Of a stretch of DNA of 64,000 nucleotides, positions 1-11,934 are shown in pieces. The translations under genes and the position numbers were made by a program. Origin of the DNA: Eunapius fragilis (lineage: Eukaryota; Porifera; Demospongiae; Spongillida; Spongillidae); NCBI GenBank assembly GCA_963681505.1, contig OY811983.1, forward strand, positions 6,162,590 through 6,226,589, given 5' to 3'. Below the pieces are notes generated by a model. That model was not told the DNA's origin, ran no database searches, and worked only from the letters and a program-made list of their open reading frames with translations. Every line of letters starts with the position of its first letter. Position 1 is the first letter of the stretch.

Positions 1-180
1 AGTTTCTGTAGTCTGGTATGATGAGTTGTTAATTTGAAGTAAAGTAATGGGTCACATAGCCCACCTCCACACCCTCCACCCACCCCACCACCCTAACTAA
101 AAGGGTACAAGATCAGAAGAGTATCCCTACCTAATATCCCTACCTAGTATGCCAGCTACAATCTCAAGATCTAAAAATAC

Positions 181-1005
181 CTTTCTTTTTCTTCCTTCTC
201 TTTCTCAAGTTCTATCTGTGTGGACTGGTGCATCTTCAGGAGGTCCAGAAGTTCCTTCCTTGTGATGCAGTAGTTCTCGTATGGCTGGGGAGGAGGAAGG
301 GAACACATGATGTCCCACATGTATGCGCTAGCGACACCAACCTCCCCCCCACAAGGAAATGGAGAGAAAGAGGAGACAGGAGAGAGATGGGGGAGGGGAG
401 GGGACAAAGAGGAGGAAAAGGAAAACACAAAAAGAATAGGTGGAGGGGAATGGAGGGCGAGGAGAGGAAGAGGAGAGAATGAGGAGAAGAGGATGAGGGG
501 AAGTCAGGGTAAGTGAAAGCCAAGGTGAGCGTAGGAACCAAAGTGGGCAACTGCAATGAAAGAAATACCTGATCAACGTAGTTCTCTAAAATCTCATCTC
601 TATCCTGCCTCACCCTTGAGAGAGATGGAAATGGAGGCATGTTACATTTTCCACTTAGCAATCACTGGTAAAAAAAGCATTAATTCTAGACCACACCCGC
701 ACTCACTCTTGGAGCTCTTTGTTCAGTGCACACTCAGATTCCTTGAGCAGCTGCACCTCAACATGCAGCCGGGCACTCTCACTATGCAAAGGTGGTCACA
801 TGAAAGACGCCCCTACCTTCGGATGAGAGGCTCCATTACCTTTCTAGTGCCTCCTTCTCCTCTCTTATCTTCTGCCCCTCCCTCACCAACTCTGCCTTCT
901 CTTCATCCCAGTGGTCCTTTTCTTTCAACAGCATATCTGTATCAGCCTTCTCAGCAGCCAGAAGGTTCTCCTGTGCAGCTAGGTGCCTGCGTGTTGTTAT
1001 TGGTA

Positions 1006-1075
<70 letters not shown>

Positions 1076-4000
1076 CACACACACACACATACCACACATA
1101 CACATAACATCAAGTACGACTTCACATAACACATGCAGACACATACAAAAAGATGGGAGGATTTCTATTTCAAAAGTGGTGCTTTTGATTATAAGTGCAT
1201 GGTGAGTTTAGGAAGTACCTAGTTGAATTCTTCTATTCAATTTAGGTAAACTTTTACTTACCTTGTACCTGATTTAAAAGGTTCCTTTACTTAATGTCAA
1301 TTAACCACGTCACATAAAAATATACCCCAGGTATATTTAGATCACATTGTTTTATAGATCCCCTGCAAATAGGCTCTAAAGCCGACCATACACTAGCCAA
1401 CATGTTGCGCGCAACACTATGAATTTTAGCAAAATTCTAGTAAAATATCAGTAAACTAATGTTTTACTAAAATTTTAATAGGATTCATTGAGTTACATGC
1501 AACATTGTTGCCTAATATGGTCGCCTTAAATTGCTTCAACTGCAAGCTTATATGATTGGACAGTCATCCTCAGTTGCTTGTTAAAGGCTGCAAATAAGAT
1601 GTATGCATTTAAAAGCTTTTCATATGAATTGAAAAGCACTAAAATTTAACTATTATCCTTGCTCCTTACAGGTTGCACATTCCAACTTTAGCCAATGGTT
1701 TCCAAGCGAAATGGACTAATCTATACTGCCAGCATCAACTGGCTTCATCCCAACTGACCATTCTTTCTTTGACTCCCGAACTTAACCTAACCTAAACCAT
1801 AACCCTAACCAACCCTAATTCTAACCCCCAGGCTTCCCCTCAACCCTGCATGTCAATGGGCTGAAGTGCAGAAGTATAACATAACAACTAAAATAAATTA
1901 TGAAATGAAAAACATCTCTTCCAACATAGGATGAACAGTTATGCATCTCGGGTGAGTTATAAACCTCTACTTATAACTGTGCTAATACATTTATTAAAGC
2001 AAGGGATGAACATGGCTCCTTGTCTTACCTCTCTAGAGCCTCCTTCTCTTCCCTGGCCCTCAGTAGATCCACCTCAAGGCTAGTTCTCTCCTCAGCCCAT
2101 CTGACCCTCTCTTTCAAAAGCACATCCAGCTGCGCAGAAGGTGACGCCTCGTTCCCCTCCTCTACAAGTTCCAACTCATCTTGGAGGGACATTCCCAGCG
2201 TGTTCTCCGGTCTACATGGAGCCTGTTCTCTGCCACGAAACACATGGTGCGTCTCCCCTTCAAGTACTGCTTCTGGCTGTGAGAAAAAAATATATACATG
2301 CCGCTGAAATAAGTCACGTAGGCCTACATGGAGTTTGGATGCTGGGAATTTACAGAAAAGTAAATCTGTTGGTACGCGAATAGAGACGTTCTTGAAAACT
2401 GAACGTAGAACTTTTGAGTAAGGCCAAAGGCGCCAATTAGATTCGCATGCACGTTGCGACGTGACGAAACCCCGCTTAAATTTCGTATCGGCCCGCGCGT
2501 TACATATAAACTTAAAAGAATTATAAAACAGATCGAGTTTTCAACACATATTATTATTATTATAAATTATAGGTATGCCCATGCGCAACTCAATAATATG
2601 CTTACCAGGATGTGGCTAATTTCAGTGAAGATGTTTTCTGGTTGTAAAGGGTGGGACTCTGCTATTGTGGACAGTTATGTGGCTAGTTCTTCACCCTAGC
2701 TGCCATTGGACAACTCACTGACAACAGGAGTAACCTGCAGTTCCTCACTCTCCTTTGTTATGGTCAGCTCCTCTGCCAGATGTGGGCTGGCACTCCCTTC
2801 CAAGATGGCAGGAGGATTGGCACTTGACAACTTGCTGTCAGGCTGAGGTGACTGGAGCACTGCATTTGTGGTAATGGTAACCCCCGCTACTCACTTTTTG
2901 ATCACACCCTCCCCTTAGAGGCCACAACTGTCCACTTATCACTGATGCTGACCAGCGCCCCCCCCCCAACCTCGTTTCCTGTCTCCTTTATCACTACATA
3001 TCTGACTACTGACTATGTTACTTCTGGTATTGTGTAACAACGCTTCTCTTATAGCATGGGACTTTGTCTCCTTCCACATTTCCTCATACCAAGGATATTT
3101 CACCCTCATTACTTTCAACTGTAAAGTGGTTTTTGCTTCTTTAAAAGAAAATCCTGTATGCACTCTTCCCCCTCTCTCCCAATGCACATAGTCTTTTACT
3201 TCCTCTATTGTAGCTGTGCAGCTTACTGAGAGAAGAAGCTCTTGTGCGACGTCTGATCAGCTCGGGCTCTGGTGAAGGTGTATGGGTGAGATAATTTGGC
3301 CTGGATTGGAGTGTGCAATCAAATCAATGGTAAGGTCAGTGGAGGAAGGAGTGAGGGGGAGGCAGGAGGAAAATGATGTTGTGCTCACTTGTGTGTGGAT
3401 GTGATCTTTGCTTCTGCTATCTGATTCTTGTATTGCTCCACCAGCTTAAAATAAATAGCAAATGTTATTTTTTGTGGAATTGTCTAACACCTTACTTTTT
3501 TCCGTGTTAGCTCATCATTCTCTGACTTGGCTTTTAGGCGTTGCACTTCCTGTTCCAGGACAGCCTCTGTAAAATGCAATAACGTGTGAAAAAAAAATGT
3601 TTGGACTTTTTATACAGGGTGTCCACGAAAAAACACAACACTTTAAAACTCAGAATTGAAATGAATTTAACACTTCATTCTTTCCTCTTCATAAATCTAC
3701 ATTTTCATAGTTCTCTATTATTTTAGGTTAATTAAGATTGTATAAAATTGCAAAAACTCTGATGGTTTTAAGTTACCAACTTTAGTAGTGTGATATTTAC
3801 ATACATACAGTTAATTTACTTTAAAGTTTTAATTGTTAAGCTGTTAATTAAAAACGAATTTTAATAAATACTTTTAATACTAAATGAATTAGACCACCTC
3901 TGATTTACAACTAGGAATTTATCAAATTATCATAGCCTTTTGTGTTTTCAAGTTTGATTTGTTGACAATGCCAATTAATTTTCAACTTTAATGTATTAGA

Positions 4001-5263
4001 TAACATATGAATCTCTTAATTAAACATCGTCATTTCACTAACTTAATTTATCTTTTTATTTTAAGATACTATAAATATATATACACTGCAAGCAAATATT
4101 TAATATGACGCTCATTATACATAATTGGCATACAATCAAAGTTACACTGCTGTAAGAAGAGCCTCACGAGGAGAGTCCTTGCATTTGTACATATGAGCCA
4201 AGTTATTTTGATAATGCAATTTAATGTGTAACAATTGTATTCTTTCGTGGACACCCTGTATGAATACTTATATGCAGCACTATTATATTAACTAGCTTGA
4301 GCAAGGGCCAACTCACTTTGGCTTATAGTCTGATTCAGTTTAGTTTGCAGCTGGGCCTTAATTGTCTCCAGATTTTTCCTTTCAGCCTCAAACTTCAGGC
4401 GCTCATCTTCAAATCGACAATCCATCTCCACGTTTTTCTGTGCAAGGAGAAAATTCATACATTGAATGGGTAGCCAGTACATGTAATTATCCTGATGAAA
4501 CTGATTAGCCTGTTACAAAACTATTGTAATGCTGCATGTTAGAGGGTATGGAGTACAGAGCACCTTTTTGTCTTGTACCGATGCTTGCATAATCTGCTGT
4601 TATATTCATGTATCACAATACTCAAAGCTAGCCATGCATTTTTTGTGTAACAAACAATTACCTTCTTTTCCATACCCCAGTTGTGTTTCTCTGTTTTCCA
4701 TAATTTCTCAAGCTCATTTTTTTGTTCACCAACTTTGTGCAGTTCCTCTCTTGCCTGGTCCATCATCTCTGACATGGTCATCACAACCTGTTAGCCAGTT
4801 GGAAGGACATACAGTGTGGAAGAGGGGGAATGTTACATTTTCCTCATCCATATGAGCATTATTGTGCAGCTCTTGGGTGAAAATATTAGCATGCATGTAA
4901 ACAAGCATTAGTGTGTTATTCTGGCACTGCATTTGAAAATATACACAAATAGAGTGCCTTGCTTCGACAAAATAAACTCCCTTAGTGTGCCTAAAACTAA
5001 TCAAATGCACGTATAACAAATTAATACAAAACAGTCCCATAACAATGAGTTACTACTTCTATAAGTGTCCCATTCCAATATACCTGACATAGATTTTCAA
5101 GATCTGCTGGTGCTATTTGAAACTTTCGCACGAGGGTTTCTAACTCCCTTTCCATGTCCTGAAAGACGTATATATTGTCGTCTATGTGTTGACTGCCAGT
5201 CCCGTCGTAGAAATATTCCCCAGCGTGGCTTCCATACTGTTCTGCGTCCTCGTCCAGGTCCAT
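181..5263 (-). CDS. Paralogue A: coiled-coil scaffold gene, JIP3/4-like (3' part off window)
   Basis: This is the N-terminal half of a spliced coiled-coil protein, one of three paralogues in the window. Exons read from splice sites, 5' to 3' on the minus strand: 5084-5263, 4662-4787, 4317-4437, 3496-3566, 3389-3444, 3227-3268, about 2731-2859, 2029-2276, 840-986, 707-781, 569-614 and 181-284; one or more short exons near 2.9-3.2 kb may be missed. The start is the ATG at 5263, opening MDLDEDAEQYG. Exons 2-4 and the last three have the same lengths as in paralogues B and/or C. The 181-284 exon (ITRKELLDLLKMHQSTQIEL) matches the RH2-like helix of B and C, so the propeller half should lie beyond base 1. 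Introns hold a 644-bp MITE, a second MITE and a (CA)n tract. The heptad-like, Glu/Lys-rich sequence is seen directly; scaffold function by analogy with JIP3/JIP4 is inference. Confidence 0.8.
1010..1091. repeat. (CA)n microsatellite
   Basis: This is about 40 CA dinucleotides followed by degenerate CA-rich sequence to about 1110. It lies in an intron of paralogue A about 25 bp upstream of a 3' splice site (acceptor at 987-988 on the minus strand), where it reads as (TG)n on the transcript. Confidence 0.95.
1381..1526. mobile_element. MITE, GGCGACCATA-type ends
   Basis: The ends are imperfect inverted repeats: GCCGACCATACACTAGCCAA on the left and the complement of TTGCCTAATATGGTCGCC on the right, with ATGTTGC/GCAACAT just inside. 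A related copy lies at about 56527-56616. It sits in an intron of paralogue A. It has no coding capacity, and no clear target duplication was seen. Confidence 0.7.
1782..1830. repeat. Degenerate CCTAA-type repeat
   Basis: About 50 bp contain irregular copies of CCTAA/CCCTAA (for example AACCTAACCTAAACC and AACCCTAACC). It resembles degenerate metazoan telomere repeat (TTAGGG)n but is short, imperfect and intronic. Confidence 0.45.
3615..4258. mobile_element. Tc1/mariner-type MITE, 644 bp, TA target site
   Basis: It begins CAGGGTGTCCACGAAA and ends with the inverted TTTCGTGGACACCCTG, flanked on both sides by TA (3613-3614 and 4259-4260). The interior is AT-rich with no useful ORF. The ends and the TA duplication fit a non-autonomous Tc1/mariner-like element. 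It lies in the intron between exons 3 and 4 of paralogue A, where B has only a short intron; this suggests insertion after the paralogues separated. Confidence 0.85.
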
Positions 5264-6968
5264 CCTCTTTAAGAACACAATGAATGAACGGTATAAAAAG
5301 AGGGTAGAGAGGATATCGAACGCTCTCCCCCCCCCCCCCCCCCCCCCCCCCCTCCCTCCCCCCATTGTGGTCGCACGATATACGGCACACTCTTCGAAAG
5401 AAGACAGTCAGCCTTCGTCAACCCTTCTATACATACACGGCCCCTTCAAGTTTACCGCATCGAGCAGTATGCGATGCTACCTACAGCGGATACGAGAATA
5501 GCCTACCGCTGTTACTTTGTGTCATAGGTACTTCTCTAAAGTATCTATGCTTGTGTTAGCTTACTGATGTGTTCCACTACTTTTGTTTATTGACAGCCAT
5601 CATCGAGATTCAACTAGCTTACATATTTCTAACCGCAGGCTTTGAGGGATTTCACTAACCTTATTTTTGTTCTAGCCCCCTCAAAGGGCACTCTGCGGGG
5701 GAAGGGCTGGGACTAACTATCTATGGTTATGTTTACGACATCTCGTGAGGCTGAGTGTATTCATATTCCCGTCAAAGGCATGCGCCAATGTTGCTAATAC
5801 AGCCCGAAATTTACGCATTTGGCGTATGTTCTTTTAAACAACAGCATGCTTTTATTCTATTATTGGATTGTGTTGGTGGTGGCTATATAGAATGGGGGAA
5901 GGTGGGCGATTCTCCCAACTAGCCTCTCGACTGGCTACAATTTCCTCTAGGGCCAAGTCTGAGGTGCTTTCAGAAATGGACCTTTTTTACCGCTGAACGT
6001 CACAAACTAATTGACTATGTTTGGGCTGAAATTAATTATTCATAAGTGGGTGTGGTAAAACCAAACTGCCAGTTGCGGGGTGGCCTGGTGGGACCTGGCA
6101 CCCAGGCCCCACCTGCGGGCCTAAATCATATAAAGCACGGGGGCACCAAATGCTGCCATAATTACTATGCATATGCGCGTCATGCATGGAGGCAATCCTA
6201 TGTAAGCGTATGACGTAATCAGACCTAATATCTGTCTTAATTACGTCATGGCCCGCGAGGCTCTTGAGCGGTCTGGCCTTATAAGACAGTTTCTAACAGC
6301 GCAAGATGTGGAAAATTCTGACTTGTTGGTGCTATCCATGCAGTGGATAATCGGATTGAGGATTTGATGATGCATCAGGCTCTAGAGCAGCGACATTGTT
6401 CGTTCGCATTTTTTGTGACGATCGAAGTAAACTAAACGGATCGACCAGCGATAGTGCGTGTGTTTACCGGTGACTATGGGAGGGAGGCGCTATAATAATA
6501 TTATTTAGGGTCCAGCCATGAAATAGCCATGCCACGCCACTGGTAACCAAACCGTATTCCGCAATGCTTTAAATTTACACTATTCCATTGTAGTTAAAAG
6601 ATTTTCACACATATACACATAGACTAATAGTATGGCATATAGTATGAGAATGACATACGAGTGTAAATGCAGAGACACAGCACGATTGGGGTTGCCAAAA
6701 CATTTCTTCGACACACGATTTCATGACAACAGTTAAGATGGAGATTACTGCATGAGAAGACTACAAGCTAAGTATACATGTATATGTATTGTATAGGTGT
6801 TTGCATGCATTTTCAATTTCCTTCTGTCAACATCCTTGGTGCAGCATTGCCGTAAATAGAGCCTTTTACGTGTCTTTGATGTACATTTGCTGCCTGCGCG
6901 GCAATGTCTGGTAGTACTGAGTAGCCCTAAAGAACCTTGCTGTGCAATCAATCACTCCTGAATATCCG

Positions 6969-7168
6969 CGAAAAGGGACCTAATGCATGTTATTTTTATT
7001 TGATATTATGCGAGATTCCTAGGTCCTCTACAACTTCATTCTTTCTTATGCACTTGAAATTCGACTATCCATATTAAATGGCGGTGTAAATTTTTAATTA
7101 CGCGTACATTTCAATTGCACGCATCCACTTTGAGGCTCCTTTTCTCAATATTGTTGCGTTAGGTCCCT
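6969..7168. repeat. Dispersed ~200-bp repeat, GGACCTA-ended family
   Basis: It contains the family signature TTCTTATGCACTTGAAATT, then TTTTTAATTACGC, and ends in a GGTCCCTTTTT-type border. Related copies are at about 18135-18260, 58470-58690 (opposite strand) and partially at 8338-8392. It has no ORF and is likely a MITE or SINE; the class was not resolved. Confidence 0.6.
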
Positions 7169-8337
7169 TTTTTATTTCCCCATATCTTTTTATTTCCCCA
7201 TATATGTGTCAGCCAGATATAATAATCGTTGTTGGGACAGTACTGTGATTGTATGGGCCTGACCATTTTTGGGTCATGGTCCATCTGACAGGACTGTCTT
7301 CTTCAACATTACATGGCAGTGATCCAGTGCTGTGATGGCAGACAAGAGTCATCATACATGTAATGTTCTTTGACTCCTAGGACCCGAAATTGTCTATAAA
7401 AATAACAAACTAAATGTCGATTCCGTTCTGAAAACGGACAGATATAGGTAATCAGCTCCTTTCTGCTCGCCGTGATCTTGCTTCTCGCCGAATCCATTAA
7501 CAGATCGATTAATATAATTTTATTCATAAATATCAAAAAGTGAGGGGGTTTAGCGCCCCCCCCCCCCCCCCCGCTTCCTACGCCCATGTAAGTCCTTATA
7601 AAACCGCTACGAAGAAACACAGCAAATACAGAAAGAAAGATAAACTGATGAATGCCTAACTATATTCCAAACTGAAGTACCTTCGCCAGTTACGGTACAG
7701 ATGATACAGCGCTCACAAGCTAAGCTGAGTTACCGGAAGTTGACCCTCGACTACGCGTGTCTCATTAGCAACTTCCGAGCTGTATATAAATCCATACAAA
7801 AGCTCTATCGTGAAAGTGTAATAATTTACTTCCTAAAGTAACTTTAATATGATGGCCGGACATTCATGTGTGATGTCAGCGTAAAAGATCTATAGGCACA
7901 AAATACATGCACAAATCTGCAGCCAGATGTGTTCATCCAAAATGCTTGACATCTCAGTTGCAAGCCCTGCTCAGTCACACTTTATCACATACAGCTAAAC
8001 AGAGAAACAGCAGCTAGTGCATGCTGCGCATTGGCAAATGGCATGTGTCTACCATGCAAGAACAATACATTTCATCTCGGGTCCATATTATAGTTGAAAA
8101 TCGGTGCATGTGCTTGATTCACACCTTCCACCAATTGTCTCTACTATGGATCAAAACATTTACATTCTGTGTTAGCAGTTCCCTCTTCAGACTCGAGACA
8201 TAAATCAACTGCAATGATTGCAAAGCATATTTGGGATCACTGCCACAGATAGTGACCGAATGTAGTATTATAAAAAGTACGTCAAACCTGATGCGTGGAA
8301 TAGAAATGTACACATCATTATAAATTCAGGCAGTGTG

Positions 8338-8392
8338 TAAGAAAGAAGTTGAAGAGGACCTAGGTTTCATTAAAAATGCATTAGGTCCTTAT
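8338..8392. repeat. Partial copy of the GGACCTA-ended repeat
   Basis: It carries GTGTAAGAAAGAAGTTGAAG followed by GGACCTA and ends ATTAGGTCC. This is like the border of the copy at 58470-58690, so it is either a heavily deleted member or an internally collapsed one. Confidence 0.45.
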
Positions 8393-8722
8393 TATTGCAA
8401 CTATCACATATGTAGTTTATTTTATTTTATTTTATTATGTTTCAGGAAAATGTATACCTCACGTATTCAGGATCCTGTATTGAAAGCTGAACTGAATTGT
8501 ACTACTAACTAAATTTAGATAGCAGTACTGCGTTACAATTTGGATTGTACACTACACTCAAATTTCTGCAATGCATGCATAATACACATAGTATAAACAT
8601 CCACAGCAATAAAGTCGCTAAATTCGGCAGCAGCAATCTCTAGTCTACATGAATGTTGTATGCAAATTTCAGCAGTAGTATAATAGTAGCAATACCCTGG
8701 CTGGTAAGAACCAGACTGGTAG

Positions 8723-9601
8723 CTACCCCCAAAAGGTAGTGGTAGTGGAGGGGGTCGCGGTAGGCCAATTGTAATTGAAGGTTTCAATTGCAGTAGCATA
8801 GTACACGATGGGAACCACAACCTGAGCAATTATTACCAGCACAAACACGATCACTGATGTGATGTTGAGGCAAACTGATACAGAAGCCTTTTTCTTTGCG
8901 GCGACCACGTGATTTTCATCCTCATCATTTCTTGCCTGCAGTGGAAAAATTTCAAAAAATAATCGGGATGCATTGTGAACAAATTATGTTACGTACAAGC
9001 ACGGAGACAATGATTGCAGGTATAGTGCACAGCAGTGATGGCCATCCACAGCCAATGCACAGAACACAGAGAATAGTCATAATGATGGAGAGGGTCAGGT
9101 AGTGATCCCTCCTGGAACGGACGACAATGGTAGATGGTGCTGCCGAAGGCTGCAAGTTGACCACAGCTACGTTGGTGCTGGACTGGGAACAGAATGGATA
9201 AATTGTACTTAGGCTTGGAGTCCATACTGTGCAAATACCTGCTGTTGGCTGCATGGGGAGTATAGCGGAGCACTTTGCTGGTATGGTGGATACTGTGGCT
9301 GACTTGGACCATACTGAGCAGGGCCTGGGGTATACTGAGAAGGACCTGGGGTATACTGAGAAGGACCTGGGGCATACTGAGAAGGACCTGGGGCATACTG
9401 AGAAGAACCAGGAGTATACTGAGGACCTGGGATGTACTGAGGAGGACCTCGGGTATATGGGGTATGCTGAGAAGGGTCTGCAACAGAATACGGGGAAAAT
9501 CCTGAGGTGTAATGAGATGGTCCTGTGATACACTGAGATGGACCCGGGGTGTACGTTGGTGGGTCAGATGGTGGGCACCCCGTCTCCTTGGTGGCAGTCA
9601 T
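8723..9601 (-). CDS. Pro-rich two-TM protein, CD225/dispanin-like
   Basis: There are three coding exons, 9239-9601, 8997-9182 and 8723-8935, all joined in phase 0, giving about 253 residues from the ATG at 9601 (MTATKETGC). A splice acceptor just upstream at about 9620 suggests a 5' exon or an earlier start. Residues ~1-120 are Pro/Tyr/Gln-rich with about eight TPGPSQY-type heptapeptides. Then come two hydrophobic segments (around LSIIMTILCVLCIGC...IPAIIVSVL and NITSVIVFVLVIIAQVVV) separated by a short charged loop RNDEDENHVVAAKKKAS. That topology, with a Pro-rich N-terminus and two membrane segments, fits dispanin/CD225 (IFITM- and PRRT2-like) proteins, which act at membranes. The family call is from pattern memory and the function is unknown. 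The stop is TAG at 8723-8725. Confidence 0.7.
9300..9440 (-). repeat. In-frame 21-bp coding repeat (TPGPSQY)
   Basis: Tandem 21-bp units encode TPGPSQY/APGPSQY heptapeptides in the Pro-rich N-terminal region of the CD225-like gene. The units are nearly identical at the DNA level, which indicates recent expansion or homogenisation. Confidence 0.85.
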
Positions 9602-10266
9602 TCCCAGGGTCAATAATGGTTCGTCTGCTGTGTACAAGAAGAATATGGAAAGTATAAGTCTTTACTGAATCTTATTACAATCATGAAATATTGAAAATTT
9701 ACAACAAAAAAGTGTGATAGCACTTATATACAGTTTTGGCTATAGGGATTGACCTAATGTGCTACTTTTCAGGACAAAAAAGGAACAGCAACGTTTTTCC
9801 TTGCATTGTAATGTGAGTGCATATGAAATTTAGCTATCATGGAGCTATCTCATGACATCAACAATGTACCCCAAGCGACAGCATCAAAGTCAACTCAATG
9901 TGAATGGGACTTCATACAGCTGGATTGCAGTGATGAATTAAGAGTACTACAAGACACAATCAAGGAGAGTTTCTTACCGGACTATTTGATGGATGCCTAC
10001 CTACAGGTGCAACTGTCTGGCCTCATTAAGCGCTAATGTGATGCACTTTGCATCCACATTAGCAACAACAACAACTGTATCTTATTTTAGGCCTCTGTTG
10101 CCATGGATGTGGGGTCAAGAACTCCTAGCCTGCTAAACCAGAGATCTTTGAAGGTCAAAATAAAGCAAAGCCTCAGCATGGCTGAATGTGGTTCCACTCG
10201 AGAGTTGCCATTTTGACCTTGCAACCCACTCAGTTTAGGAATGGTTTTGCCTTTTGACATCAAAGG

Positions 10267-10380
10267 CAACCATCCTGCCTGTGATGGACGTACACTTCAG
10301 CATGCAACCATCCTGCCTGTGATGGACGTACACTTCAGCATGCAACCATCCTGCCTGTGATGGACGTACACTTCAGCATG
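10267..10380. repeat. 38-bp tandem repeat, 3 copies
   Basis: Three near-perfect copies of a 38-bp unit begin GCAACCATCCTGCCTGTGAT and end CACTTCAGCAT. The unit length is not a multiple of three, so it is not a coding repeat. Confidence 0.9.
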
Positions 10381-10929
10381 CATTAGACAGTTTGTCAACC
10401 AGCGACATAATGAAATTCAGTACTGTCTTGGTGATAAGATGTGTACCTGTTGTATGTGAACCTATAGTTAAGGAGGCAGCTCTAGCTAGGCTCCAGCATG
10501 AGGTGTTTGGGCACCTCAGGTGGAAAGGTAGTTTGATATAGACCATCACACCTTTGTAAAAAGTTAGAATAAGGGGCTCTAGAAAAAAAAAGCGGCCGGT
10601 GGGGGGTGGAAAAGGTACGTTTATTCCCCAAGGTTACCACATTTGTGGGATGGGCTTCATCACAAAGGGGCAGAGCATACAGTTTGTAAAACATGTACAT
10701 GTAACAGCCACCTGCATGGGTGCGTATGTACAAGCAAGACTTTTATTTACCTTGGTTAGAGCATGACGCTTGAGTCTGTAATATTAGCCATTCAGCACCA
10801 ATGTTTGTGTGTGTGTGTGTGTTTTTTGACATGCGTTTGTCTGTATTTTATTTAAATGTGTATAGTTACATGTAATGGGAAACTGGAGATGTTAGTGGAT
10901 AAATATGTGTTGCAAGACAGCCTGGCCCT

Positions 10930-11170
10930 CCGTAAATTTTCACTGGGCGCATCCTGACTGCCATTCTGGGGGGCACAATTGCATACTTGGGTAAACGAAG
11001 TTTTTGCCACTCAGACATTCAAGGAACCTAGTCACATTTAACAGGGATTTTTAACTATTAATAATCCTTGTATATAGTACAAGTCCTTTTAGGGATCGGC
11101 CAAGAAAAATAATGCTTCTAGACTTTTAGAGTTATCAAAGTTTGTCCACCACATGCAGAGAGTAATGTAT
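10930..11170. mobile_element. Old relative of the foldback element arm
   Basis: It aligns by eye, with many differences, to the left arm of the 38130-39188 foldback. The shared order is TCCTGA..., a GGGGG.ACAATTG block, GTTTTTGCC, GGAACCTAGT..CATTTAAC, and an ..ACAAG.CCTTTTAGGATCGG-type block. It is strongly diverged, so older than the foldback at 38 kb. Confidence 0.5.
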
Positions 11171-11254
11171 AGCTGTATAATACCAAAAGGATTGTGTCAT
11201 AGATTTCCTCCAAAACAATATATGGTGATGTTTTGATCCTTCCTGGGATGACAC

Positions 11255-11425
11255 GACAAGGGGTTCTGTTGTCCTACAATTGCAATTGAACACACCTGCA
11301 TGTTACAGCAAAATCGTTCTTGCCTTTCTGGCATTATGGAACCTATTTACGTTTAACATTACTGGCACATAGCACAAGTTCTTTTAAGAATGGGCCAAGA
11401 AACATAAGGTTATTATTATGTCACG
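11255..11425. mobile_element. Second old foldback-arm fragment
   Basis: It has the same block order as the fragment at 10930-11170 (GTCCTACAATTGCAATTG, GGAACCTATTTACGTTTAAC, ACAAGTTCTTTTAAGAATGG) and the same orientation. The two form a degenerate tandem pair. Confidence 0.45.
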
Positions 11426-11934
11426 TCGATGTAGAATCGTCTGTTTATCATTACTTGAATGTGGCGATAGCATGACGTCATGCGATGTATAAAAAAATTC
11501 AGCATCTTTATGGCACTTTTGAAGGGAACTTTGACCGAAGTCAGGATTCGTATAAGATTGAAGACGATTGCCTCTGACCAACATATAGATGACATGTCCA
11601 AATGGCCACCCAGGGCAGATCTAGGGGGGGGGGTTCTCCCCTTTTCATTTGTCTCGCACGGTGAACTATCCCAGGAGGTCACGGCTCCTCCATCTGAATG
11701 ACTCTCTGAAGAAGTTGGCCAAAGTCTAGGTAGGAGAAATCATGTGTCTGTTGCAAACCAAGCTGTAAAGCACAGCAAAACGTTATGCTAGCTGAATTTG
11801 ACAAAGATGAATTGAATGAATGGACGGAAGAAAAGCTTTGAACGTTACTATTACAATGTCTGTATCATTTATGTACAATGTCTGGTTAGCACATACATCA
11901 CTGCACACTCTGGGTCCTCAGCAATGCCCTCAGT

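Larger units (their letters stand above)
5264..8722. other. Intergenic region upstream of paralogue A
   Basis: I see no gene in this 3.4-kb stretch. It contains a 26-base C run at 5327-5352 just upstream of the A start codon, a repeat-family copy at 6969-7168, a second C run at about 7557-7572, a partial repeat copy at 8338-8392, and AATAAA-rich sequence on the minus strand near 8410-8436 that could serve the gene at 8723. Short open frames here are non-periodic and unsupported. Confidence 0.6.
9640..11930. other. Intergenic, repeat-derived sequence
   Basis: No supported gene was found here. An open frame of 65 codons at 9839-10036 (+) has no recognisable domain and is not called. The stretch includes a 38-bp triplicated repeat, a poly-A/GC-rich patch at about 10580, and two old fragments related to the foldback element at 38.1-39.2 kb. 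Confidence 0.5.

Noticed and set aside
1782-1830. Interstitial telomere or chromosome-end fusion
   Set aside because: The CCTAA repeats are few, irregular and inside an intron of paralogue A.
9839-10036. 65-codon ORF starting MELSHDINN
   Set aside because: No recognisable family, no splice partners and surrounded by repeats; the length is within chance expectation.
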